Below are positions 1 to 6,325 of a DNA stretch of 6,325 bases, piece after piece. This stretch comes from DASWHK01 sp036398215 (GTDB lineage: Bacteria; Acidobacteriota; UBA890), in contig DASWHK010000054.1 in NCBI GenBank assembly GCA_036398215.1, positions 1 through 6,325 of the forward strand, in the 5' to 3' direction. The notes under the pieces were generated by a model. That model worked only from the letters and a program-made list of their open reading frames with translations, was not told where the DNA came from and searched no databases. Within the stretch, counting starts at the first letter, position 1. Each line of letters begins with the position of its first letter. Both the position numbers and the translations under genes were made by a program.

Positions 1-1
1 G

Positions 2-2290
2 GAGTTGAACCCGGCCATTCGGCAGTACTGCGCCGTTTGCCACAACGACCGGATGTTGACCGGCAACCTCTCGCTCGAGACCTTCGACGTCGCCGCCGCC
101 CACGAGCGCGCCGAAGTGGCGGAGAAGATGATCGTCAAGCTGCGGGCCGGCATGATGCCGCCGCCCAACGCCCGCCGCCCGTCCGCCGACACGCTGTTGA
201 CGCTCGTGGAAACGCTGGAGCACGTCGTCGACGCGGCCGCGGCCGCCGATCCGAAGCCCGGCGTCCGCAGGTTCCAGCGCCTCAACCGCGCCGAGTACGA
301 GCGCGTGATTGGCGACCTCCTGGCGCTCGACGTCGATGCCGGTCGCTGGCTCCCGGCGGACACCTACCTCGGCAGCTTCGACAACATGTCGGACGCCCAA
401 GGGCTCTCGACGACGCTGGTGGAGGCCTATATGCGGGCCGCCGGCGAGGTCAGCCGCCTCGCCCTTGGCAACCCCGAGGCGCTCCCCGGCACCGTCAAGT
501 ACACGAACCCGATCGAGGTCTCGCAGCACGCCTGGGACCACATCGAAGGAACGCCGTACGGCACCCGCGGCGGCATGGTCGTCACCCACCACTTTCCGGC
601 CGACGGGGAGTATGTCTTCGCCATCGAGACGCTGTTCGGAGCCGGTACCGGCTTCGAGGACATCGACATCTCGGTCGACGGCGAGGGCGTGGCCACCCTC
701 GGCCTCGTGCACGGCGGCGGCTCGAACGTCGGGATACGGACCGAGCCCATCTTCGTCCGCGCCGGCCAGCGCCAGGTCGCGGCGGCATTCGTGCGCAAGA
801 TCGAGGGCCCCTACGAGGACCGCTTCAGCCCGCCCGCGTGGTCGTTCGTCGGCGGTGAAGACTCGCAGGCCTGGGCGAACTACGGCATCACCGCGCTGCC
901 CCATGTCAGCGAGCTGCTGGTCACCGGACCCCGGCACGCGGTCGGCGTCTCGGAAACGGCCAGTCGCGAGAAGATCTTCACCTGCCACCCGACCACGCCC
1001 AGCGAAGAGCGCCCCTGTGCGGCGGCGATCCTCTCGCGTCTCGCGCGGCAGGCGTACCGGCGAGAGGTCACGGCGGAGGATCTGGCGGGTCCGCTGTCCT
1101 TCTATGATCGCGGCGCCGCCGACGAGGGGTTCGAGGTCGGCGTCCGCACGGGGCTGCAGGCGATCCTGGCGAGCCCGTCGTTCATCTTTCGCCTCGAGCG
1201 GCAACCGGCGGACGTGCGGCCGGGCGCGAGCTATCGGCTGAGCGACGTCGACCTCGCCTCCCGCCTGTCGTTCTTCCTCTGGGCCACGAGCCCCGATGAC
1301 GCGCTCCTCCAGCTGGCCGTGGAGGGCCGCCTCTCCGACCCGGAGATCCTGGCGCGGCAGGTCCAAAGGATGCTGGAGGATCCTCGCTCCGCAGCGCTCG
1401 CCACCCGCTTCGCGACGCAGTGGCTGCGGCTCCAGGACGTCGAGGACAGCCTGCCGGAGCCGTACCTGTACCCCGATTTCACCGGCCAGTTGCGCGACGA
1501 TCTGGTGCGCGAGACACAGCTCTTCTTCGACGACCTGGTTCGCGAAGATCGCAGCCTGCTCGAGCTGTTCACCGCCGATTACACGTTCCTCAACGAGCGC
1601 TTGGCGCGCCACTACGGGATCCCGGGGGTGTCGGGCGACGAGTTTCGCCGGGTCCTCTATCCGGACGACACCCGACGCGGCGTGCTGGGGCACGGCAGCG
1701 TCCTGTTGCTGACCTCGATGTCCGCACGCACCTCTCCCGTGCTGCGGGGCAAGTGGGTGATGGAAGTGCTGATGGGAACGCCGCCGCCCCCGCCGCCTCC
1801 CGACATACCGGCGTTCGAGGACACGGCGCGCGCCGCGGCGGGCCGTCTGCTGACCACCCGGGAGCGCCTGGAGATCCACCGGGCCAACCCGACGTGTCAC
1901 GCCTGCCACCGATTCATGGACCCGATCGGCCTGGCGCTGGACGGCTACGACGTCACCGGCCGGGTGCGGGCTCGCGAGAACGGAGCGCTGCTCGACACGC
2001 GCGGCACGTTCTACGACGGTACCGACGTGAGCACCCCCAGCGAGCTGATCGACGTGCTCATGAAGCGTCCCGTTCCGCTGCTGCGCAACTTCACAACCAA
2101 CCTGCTCGCCTACGCGCTGGGCCGGCGGGTCGAGTACTTCGACCAGCCCCAGATTCGTGCCATCGTGCGCGACGCCGAGGCGAATGACTACAGGATGTCG
2201 GCGTTCATCCTGGGCGTCGTGACGAGCGATCCCTTCCAGATGTCGCAATCCCAAGCGGCCACGGACCAACAGGCCGAGCCGGGGAGGTAG
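2..2290 (+). CDS. DUF1592-family c-type haem protein (PSCyt/PSD multidomain), 5'-truncated
   Basis: Residues are counted from the TTG at base 5. The frame is open to the window edge (GAG at 2-4), and the first haem motif C9-A-V-C12-H13 lies too close to this TTG for a signal peptide to fit, so the real start and signal are upstream. Domains in order: N-terminal haem-c motif followed by MPPP (51-54); DUF1587/PSD3 (about 88-150, with RLNRAEYERVIGDLL); a beta-rich region (about 185-265); DUF1595/PSD5 (about 335-397, ending ILASPSFIFRLE); DUF1592/PSD4 (about 409-535); DUF1588/PSCyt3 (about 556-655, with RGKWVMEVLMGTPPPPPPP and a second haem motif C631-H-A-C634-H635 followed by MDPIGLALDGYD); DUF1585/PSD2 (about 675-745). 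This is the canonical family order. Two CxxCH motifs imply covalent haem and a periplasmic location. Redox partner and substrate are unknown. It ends 2 bases before the DUF1552 gene, its usual partner. Family assignment is firm; function is not. Confidence 0.95.
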   Translation, partial: ELNPAIRQYCAVCHNDRMLTGNLSLETFDVAAAHERAEVAEKMIVKLRAGMMPPPNARRPSADTLLTLVETLEHVVDAAAAADPKPGVRRFQRLNRAEYERVIGDLLALDVDAGRWLPADTYLGSFDNMSDAQGLSTTLVEAYMRAAGEVSRLALGNPEALPGTVKYTNPIEVSQHAWDHIEGTPYGTRGGMVVTHHFPADGEYVFAIETLFGAGTGFEDIDISVDGEGVATLGLVHGGGSNVGIRTEPIFVRAGQRQVAAAFVRKIEGPYEDRFSPPAWSFVGGEDSQAWANYGITALPHVSELLVTGPRHAVGVSETASREKIFTCHPTTPSEERPCAAAILSRLARQAYRREVTAEDLAGPLSFYDRGAADEGFEVGVRTGLQAILASPSFIFRLERQPADVRPGASYRLSDVDLASRLSFFLWATSPDDALLQLAVEGRLSDPEILARQVQRMLEDPRSAALATRFATQWLRLQDVEDSLPEPYLYPDFTGQLRDDLVRETQLFFDDLVREDRSLLELFTADYTFLNERLARHYGIPGVSGDEFRRVLYPDDTRRGVLGHGSVLLLTSMSARTSPVLRGKWVMEVLMGTPPPPPPPDIPAFEDTARAAAGRLLTTRERLEIHRANPTCHACHRFMDPIGLALDGYDVTGRVRARENGALLDTRGTFYDGTDVSTPSELIDVLMKRPVPLLRNFTTNLLAYALGRRVEYFDQPQIRAIVRDAEANDYRMSAFILGVVTSDPFQMSQSQAATDQQAEPGR
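2281..2287 (+). promoter_or_regulatory. Shine-Dalgarno site for the DUF1552 gene
   Basis: GGGGAGG ends 5 bases before the ATG at 2293 and sits in the last codons of the upstream gene, directly before its TAG stop. It supports the 2293 start and allows reinitiation by ribosomes finishing the upstream gene. Confidence 0.7.
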
Positions 2291-2292
2291 GC

Positions 2293-3726
2293 ATGCCGTT
2301 CATCACCGGAAAGCACCTGTCCCGCCGCACGTTCATCCGGGGAGTGGGTGCGTGCGTCGCGCTGCCGCCCCTCGAGGCGATGATCCCGGCGGGGAAGCCG
2401 TGGCAGGCCGGGGCCGGGGCGGCCGACTTTACCCGTCTGGTGTGCATCGAGGAGTCGATGGGGGCCGCCGGCTGCAGCGATTGGGGAGACTCCCAGCATC
2501 TGTTCGCCCCGGCGCGCCTTGGACGCGACTTCGAGATCGGCCCCAACAGCCAGCTGGCGCCGCTCGCCGAGTTCCGCGACTACATGACGATCGTGTCCAA
2601 TACGGACTGCCGGTCCGCCGAGGCCTTCCGCGCCGAGGAGATCGGCGGCGACCACGACCGATCGACGGCGGTGTTTCTGACCCAGGCGCACCCGAAGCAG
2701 ACCCAGGGATCGGACATCCACCTGGGGACGTCGCTCGATCAGCTCCACGCGCGACGCGTCGGGCGCGACACGGTGCTGCCGTCGCTCGAGCTCTGTATCG
2801 AGGGCATCGACCGCGGCGGCGGCTGCGCCTACAACTACCACTGCGCCTACACCACGTCGCTTGCCTGGGCCTCGCCCAACCAGCCGCTGCCGGCCATCCG
2901 CGAGCCCCGCGTCGTGTTCGAGCGACTGTTCGGCGCCGGCGACACTCCCGAAGACCGGGCCGCCCGGCGGCGGACCAATCGCAGCATGATCGACTGGATC
3001 GTGACCGAGGTCTCGCGCCTGAAGCGCGCGTTGGGGGCCGCGGATCGCCTGGCGCTCGACGAATACATGGATCACATCCGCGAGATCGAGCGGCGGATCC
3101 AGCTGGTCGAGGCGCGCAACTCGAGCGGCGAAGAGCGGCAGATGCCCGAGGCGCCCTCCGGCGTCCCCGACTCGTTCGAGGAGCACATCCAGATGATGTT
3201 CGATCTCCAGGTGCTGGCGCTGCAGGCCGACCTCACCCGGGTCATCACCTTCAAGACCGGGTTCGATCAGTCCAATCGGGCGTTCCCGCAGAGCGGCACC
3301 GGCAAGTCCTTCCACGGGGCGTCGCATCACGGCAACGTCCCGGCGGACATCCTGGACTTCAACAAGATCAACACCTATCGCCTCAGCCAGGTCGGTTACT
3401 TCCTCCAGAAGATGCGCGATACGGTCGAGGGCGATGCCTCGCTGCTCGACAAGACGGCGATCGTCTGGGGATCTCCGATGGCCGATCCCAACCTCCACAA
3501 CCACCGTCGGGCGCCCCTGCTGCTGCTCGGTCATGCCAATGGCGTCCTCGAGGGAGGGCTGCATCTGCGAGCTCCCGAGGGCACCCCGATGGCGAACGCC
3601 TTCGTCAGCCTGATGCAGAAGCTCGGGCACGACATGAAGGCCTTTGGCGACAGCAACGGAGAGCTCGCCCTGGATTTCACGGCCGGGCCCGCGTCGAGCG
3701 GCGACACCGGGAGCGCCAGGCCATGA
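2293..3726 (+). CDS. DUF1552 (HXXSHH domain) protein with Tat signal
   Basis: The 477-residue product is a normal full length for DUF1552. The N-terminus has a twin-arginine motif S10-R-R-T-F-I-R16 followed by a hydrophobic stretch, so export by Tat, probably after folding or cofactor binding, is expected. The family signature H341-G-A-S-H345-H346, which names the HXXSHH domain, is intact. Other family landmarks are VFERLFG (208-214), a long helical region (about 231-274, with RLKRALGAADRLALDEYMD), the segment DLQVLALQADLTRVITF before the signature, and WGSPMADPNLHNH (392-404). C178 and C184 bracket a short loop that may be a disulfide. The role is not established; the histidine cluster suggests metal binding, which is inference. 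The gene starts 2 bases after the DUF1592 gene, and its TGA overlaps the ankyrin ATG. DUF1592/DUF1552 pairs recur in several phyla, so the two proteins very likely act together. Confidence 0.95.
   Translation: MPFITGKHLSRRTFIRGVGACVALPPLEAMIPAGKPWQAGAGAADFTRLVCIEESMGAAGCSDWGDSQHLFAPARLGRDFEIGPNSQLAPLAEFRDYMTIVSNTDCRSAEAFRAEEIGGDHDRSTAVFLTQAHPKQTQGSDIHLGTSLDQLHARRVGRDTVLPSLELCIEGIDRGGGCAYNYHCAYTTSLAWASPNQPLPAIREPRVVFERLFGAGDTPEDRAARRRTNRSMIDWIVTEVSRLKRALGAADRLALDEYMDHIREIERRIQLVEARNSSGEERQMPEAPSGVPDSFEEHIQMMFDLQVLALQADLTRVITFKTGFDQSNRAFPQSGTGKSFHGASHHGNVPADILDFNKINTYRLSQVGYFLQKMRDTVEGDASLLDKTAIVWGSPMADPNLHNHRRAPLLLLGHANGVLEGGLHLRAPEGTPMANAFVSLMQKLGHDMKAFGDSNGELALDFTAGPASSGDTGSARP
3709..3713 (+). 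promoter_or_regulatory. Shine-Dalgarno-like site for the ankyrin gene
   Basis: GGGAG lies 9 bases before the ATG at 3723, inside the end of the DUF1552 gene. It is moderate on its own, but together with the ATGA overlap and the signal peptide that begins there it decides the start of a reading frame that stays open far upstream. Confidence 0.55.
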
Positions 3727-5768
3727 GAGGCGGGCTGCTGAGCATCGCGGTGTTGGTGGCCGGGTCCGCATTCGTGCCGGCCTTCACCGCCTCGCCCAAC
3801 CCGGCGCAATCCGACTCCGCCATCATCGAGGCGGCGCGACGGGGCGACGCCGATGCCGTGAGCGCGCTGCTCGAGCGAGGCGCCGACGTCAACGCGGCCG
3901 CGGGCGACGGCATGACCGCGCTGCACTGGGCCGCCGAGCGCGGCCACGCCGAAGTTGCCGGCGTGCTGCTTTCGGCGTCCGCGGCGCTGGAGGCGAAGAC
4001 GCGCATCGGGAGCTACACGCCGCTTCACGTGGCCAGCCGGCGAGGGCATGCCGCCGTCGTCAAGAGGCTGCTGGAGGCGGGCGCCGACCCTGATGCCGTC
4101 ACCACCAACAGCGGCGTGACGGCCTTGCACCTGGCGGCTGCGGCCACCGGCGGCGCGGACGCGGTCGTGGCGCTGCTGGCGTACGGGGCGGATGCCAACG
4201 CCCGCGAATGGTCGGCGGGACAGACTCCGCTGATGTTTGCCGCCGGGTCCGGTCGCGCCGGGGCCGTCCGGGCGCTCCTGGCAGGAGGCGCGGACCCCGC
4301 GATCAGTACCCAGGTGGTCGACGTGCTCCGCAGCCTGGCGCTCGACCAGGCAGCGAGCGCACGATTTCGCCAGGCGCTCGGCGAGCTGCGCACCGTGCCG
4401 GACGAGGTGGGCTACCCCGGCGACGATCTCGGCGGGCCGAACCGGCAGACCGGCGCGAGGGAGGCTAGCCCGAGCGCGGTACAGGCCGCGATCGGGATCC
4501 AGCGGGAGTTCCTGCGCTCCGGTTACGACGTCGGCGAGGTCGACGCCCATTCGCTCGCCCGCAGCTCGCCCGACTACCCGGGCGGCCCCGACGTTGTGCG
4601 CCCGCCCTATCGGGAGGCGCTGGTCGGCAAGACCGGCGGCATGACCGCGCTGCTGTTCGCGGCGCGCGAGGGCCACGTCGAGGCGGCGGTTGCCCTGCTG
4701 GAGGGGGGCGCCGATATCGACCAGGCGAGCGCCGGGGATCGAACCAGCCCGCTGCTGATGGCGGCGCTCAACGGTCAGTTCGACCTGGCGCTCGTGCTGA
4801 TCGAGCACGGCGCCGACCCCGACGTCGCCGCCACCACTGACGGAGCCACGCCGCTGTTCGCCATCCTGCAGACCCAGTGGGCGCCGAAATCCAACTATCC
4901 GCAGCCGCGGGCGCAGGACCAGCAGCGCGCCGAGCACATCGACGTCCTGACGGCCCTCCTGGAGGCCGGGGCCGACCCGAACGTCCGGTTGAAGACCCAT
5001 CTGTGGTACTGGGAGTTCGGGCTCACCAAGATGGGGATCGACCTGACCGGCGCGACGCCGTTCTGGCGCGCCGTCTTCGCGCAAGACCTCGAGGCCATGA
5101 AGCTCCTCGTGGCCCACGGCGCGGACCCGAACATCCCGACCGCATGGCCCGAGGTCGGCATGCGGGAGCGGCGCCAGCAGGACGGCCGGCAGCAGGAAGA
5201 TTCGGCGTTGCCCTACATCCCGGTAGAGGCGCCGAACGCCCACCCGATCCATATTGCGGCCGGTGGCGGCTATCTCGGGCTCGGGGCCTTCAGCGTGCGC
5301 AACAAGCCGGACCAGTTCCTGCCGGCCGTCAAGTACCTGGTCGAAGAGCACGGCGCCGACGTGAACCTGTCCGACTCCTGGGGGTACCGGCCGCTCCACT
5401 ACGCGGCGTCGCGCGGCGACAACGAGCTCATCGAGTACCTCGTCTCCCGGGGCGCCGACGTCACCGCGATCACGCGGCTGGGCCAATCGACCGCCGACAT
5501 GGCGCGCGGCGGCCGGGCCGGCTTCTTTACGCGCGTCGCCTACCCGGAGACCGTCGAGCTGCTGCTTGCACTGGGCGCCTCGTTCGAGTGTCTCCACACC
5601 CACTTCCTCGACACCGGAGACTCCTGTCCGAAGGCCGGCATGAACGACCCGTGGGCCCCGGCGGACGATGGGCGCGGGGGCTCCGGAGAATCGGGAGCCG
5701 CCGCGGCACCCGGTGTCTCCGGCGCGTCAGGGGCCAGGGCCGGAGCCCCCGGAGGATCCAGACGATGA
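3723..5768 (+). CDS. Exported ankyrin-repeat protein with long inserts
   Basis: The 681-residue product has a Sec-type signal (LLSIAVLVAGSAFVPAFTA, about 5-23) and roughly eleven ankyrin repeats in blocks. The first block spans about 31-197, with clear units such as MTALHWAAERGHAEVAGVLL and TPLHVASRRGHAAVVKRLLE. A non-repeat linker follows at about 198-304. A second block covers about 305-474, with an insert near 383-402. Another insert (about 475-505) precedes the last repeats (about 506-620). The only two cysteines, C623 and C635, sit in the capping region, followed by a Gly/Ala/Ser-rich, probably disordered tail (645-681). Ankyrin arrays bind proteins, so a scaffold or chaperone role for the co-encoded proteins is plausible but inferred. 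The start at 3723 is chosen because of the ATGA overlap, the ribosome site and the signal peptide; the frame is open back to 2352, but that extension is an Arg/Pro-rich shadow of the DUF1552 gene. The stop overlaps the next ATG. Confidence 0.93.
   Translation: MRGGLLSIAVLVAGSAFVPAFTASPNPAQSDSAIIEAARRGDADAVSALLERGADVNAAAGDGMTALHWAAERGHAEVAGVLLSASAALEAKTRIGSYTPLHVASRRGHAAVVKRLLEAGADPDAVTTNSGVTALHLAAAATGGADAVVALLAYGADANAREWSAGQTPLMFAAGSGRAGAVRALLAGGADPAISTQVVDVLRSLALDQAASARFRQALGELRTVPDEVGYPGDDLGGPNRQTGAREASPSAVQAAIGIQREFLRSGYDVGEVDAHSLARSSPDYPGGPDVVRPPYREALVGKTGGMTALLFAAREGHVEAAVALLEGGADIDQASAGDRTSPLLMAALNGQFDLALVLIEHGADPDVAATTDGATPLFAILQTQWAPKSNYPQPRAQDQQRAEHIDVLTALLEAGADPNVRLKTHLWYWEFGLTKMGIDLTGATPFWRAVFAQDLEAMKLLVAHGADPNIPTAWPEVGMRERRQQDGRQQEDSALPYIPVEAPNAHPIHIAAGGGYLGLGAFSVRNKPDQFLPAVKYLVEEHGADVNLSDSWGYRPLHYAASRGDNELIEYLVSRGADVTAITRLGQSTADMARGGRAGFFTRVAYPETVELLLALGASFECLHTHFLDTGDSCPKAGMNDPWAPADDGRGGSGESGAAAAPGVSGASGARAGAPGGSRR
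5675..5751 (+). repeat. 12-base perfect inverted repeat before the lipoprotein start
   Basis: CGGGGGCTCCGG (5675-5686) is the exact reverse complement of CCGGAGCCCCCG (5740-5751), with a 53-base loop. The right arm touches the GGAGG ribosome site of the next gene. It lies within the low-complexity Gly/Ala/Ser tail of the ankyrin gene, so it may only reflect codon composition. A role in modulating reinitiation is possible but unproven. Confidence 0.4.
5751..5755 (+). promoter_or_regulatory. Shine-Dalgarno site for the PAL-like lipoprotein gene
   Basis: GGAGG lies 9 bases before the ATG at 5765, within the last codons of the ankyrin gene. It is a near-ideal site and supports the 5765 start. 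Its first base is also the last base of the right arm of an inverted repeat. Confidence 0.7.
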
Positions 5769-6325
5769 AGACTCGCTCGTTATGCGCCCGAGAGTCGCTA
5801 CTGATCGCTTTCGTCGGGGCGCTCGCCGCCTCGGCCCTCGTCACCGGCTGCGCCGGCGAAAACCAGGCAGCACCGGCAGCGGCATCGGGATCCGGCATGT
5901 CGGACGCCGCCGCTACCAAGGGCGGCGACGACCGCACCGGGCACTACGACGTCGTCGAGGGCTGGTGGAAGGCGGCGCCCGATCACGACGACCAGTGGTC
6001 GTGGGGGCAGGTCGCCGGCGTCGCGGTGGATACCCCCGACCGCATCCTCGTGGTGACCCGCGGCGACTGGCCGGCCAATCGAAACCAGCCGCGCAACGGC
6101 CGGCTGCGCCGCACGAACTTCATCGTCGTCGCCGACGGCGACGGCAACATCGTCGAGCAGTGGAGCCAGTGGGACCCCATCTTGACCCTGCCGCACCAGG
6201 TCTACATCAGTCCCTACGACCCGGAGCGGCACGTCTGGGTCGTCGACAGCGGCGGGGCCGAGGGCCGCCATCAGGTCCTGAAGTTCAGCAACGACGGCAG
6301 CGAGCTGGTGATGCAGCTCGGCGAC
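5765..6325 (+). CDS. PAL-like NHL beta-propeller lipoprotein, 3'-truncated
   Basis: The frame from ATG 5765 is open for 187 codons and runs off the window. The N-terminus has a signal (LLIAFVGALAASALVTG) ending in a lipobox, V26-T-G-C29; alanine after the cysteine suggests outer-membrane sorting. A low-complexity linker (about 30-55) precedes the propeller. WGQVAGVAVD (80-89), ILVVTRGDW (94-102), LPHQVYI (142-148), VWVVDSGG (157-164) and HQVLKF (169-174) line up in order with the start of the catalytic core of peptidyl-alpha-hydroxyglycine alpha-amidating lyase, as recalled from mammalian PAM. On that alignment R99 matches the catalytic arginine and H144 the first zinc histidine. The other zinc and catalytic residues would lie beyond the window, so activity is undecided. 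PAL cleaves hydroxyglycine peptides to amides and glyoxylate; many bacterial relatives have unknown substrates. Its ATG overlaps the ankyrin TGA, so the two are translationally coupled. A non-enzymatic NHL propeller is the alternative. Confidence 0.85.
   Translation, partial: MKTRSLCARESLLIAFVGALAASALVTGCAGENQAAPAAASGSGMSDAAATKGGDDRTGHYDVVEGWWKAAPDHDDQWSWGQVAGVAVDTPDRILVVTRGDWPANRNQPRNGRLRRTNFIVVADGDGNIVEQWSQWDPILTLPHQVYISPYDPERHVWVVDSGGAEGRHQVLKFSNDGSELVMQLGD

Noticed and set aside
1781..1801. Run of seven proline codons as a possible slippage or pausing site
   Set aside because: A proline run here is a normal feature of the DUF1588 segment in this family, and the frame stays intact across it.
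1420..2187. 255-residue + strand frame inside the DUF1592 gene
   Set aside because: It has an Arg/Ala/Pro-rich shadow composition, and the overlapping frame encodes the canonical DUF1592/1588/1585 domains.
2352..3722. N-terminal extension of the ankyrin frame (open frame 2352-5768, 1138 residues)
   Set aside because: The extra 457 residues are Arg/Pro/Gly-rich and coincide with the DUF1552 gene in another frame. A signal peptide, ribosome site and ATGA overlap all point to the start at 3723.
2188..3771. 527-residue open frame on the minus strand
   Set aside because: It lies antisense to the well-supported DUF1552 gene, with Arg/Gly/Val-rich shadow composition and no family motif.
3531..5603. 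690-residue open frame on the minus strand
   Set aside because: It mirrors the ankyrin gene. Long antisense frames are expected in high-GC coding DNA, and its translation shows no recognisable domain, signal or low-Arg composition.
5798..6271. 157-residue open frame on the minus strand
   Set aside because: It is antisense to the PAL-like lipoprotein gene, which has a lipobox and family motifs in the + frame.
1..6325. tRNA, rRNA, CRISPR array, insertion sequence, promoter or terminator
   Set aside because: None was seen by eye. The window is coding throughout with no intergenic space, and no transposase, regularly spaced direct repeats or hairpin followed by a T-run was found.

Overview
The window is a high-GC (about two thirds G+C by eye), fully coding, single-strand stretch from a Gram-negative environmental bacterium. 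The gene families and their order suggest Acidobacteriota, particularly Vicinamibacteria-like lineages; Planctomycetota, Verrucomicrobiota and Myxococcota also carry DUF1592/DUF1552 pairs. This taxonomic reading is inference from family knowledge, since no rRNA or marker gene is present.

Layout, all on the + strand: (1) bases 2-2290, the 3' part of a c-type-haem DUF1587/1595/1592/1588/1585 protein whose true start lies before the window; (2) 2293-3726, a Tat-exported DUF1552 (HXXSHH) protein; (3) 3723-5768, a secreted ankyrin-repeat protein with long inserts; (4) 5765-6325, a lipoprotein with an NHL-type beta-propeller closely resembling peptidyl-alpha-hydroxyglycine alpha-amidating lyase (PAL), cut by the window end. 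The last gene is easily missed because it has no stop codon inside the window.

The genes are packed as tightly as possible: a 2-base gap between 1 and 2, then two ATGA stop/start overlaps. This is strong evidence for one transcript with translational coupling. No promoter or terminator is visible; the promoter should lie upstream and the transcript continues past the end. No intergenic stretch, RNA gene, mobile element or CRISPR array was seen.

All the proteins appear to be made for the cell envelope: Tat signal (2), Sec signal (3), lipobox (4), and haem c attachment, which requires export (1). The simplest hypothesis is a periplasmic or outer-membrane assembly in which a haem protein and an HXXSHH protein work with an ankyrin scaffold and a PAL-like propeller. 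The joint function is not established, and the substrate cannot be read from the sequence.
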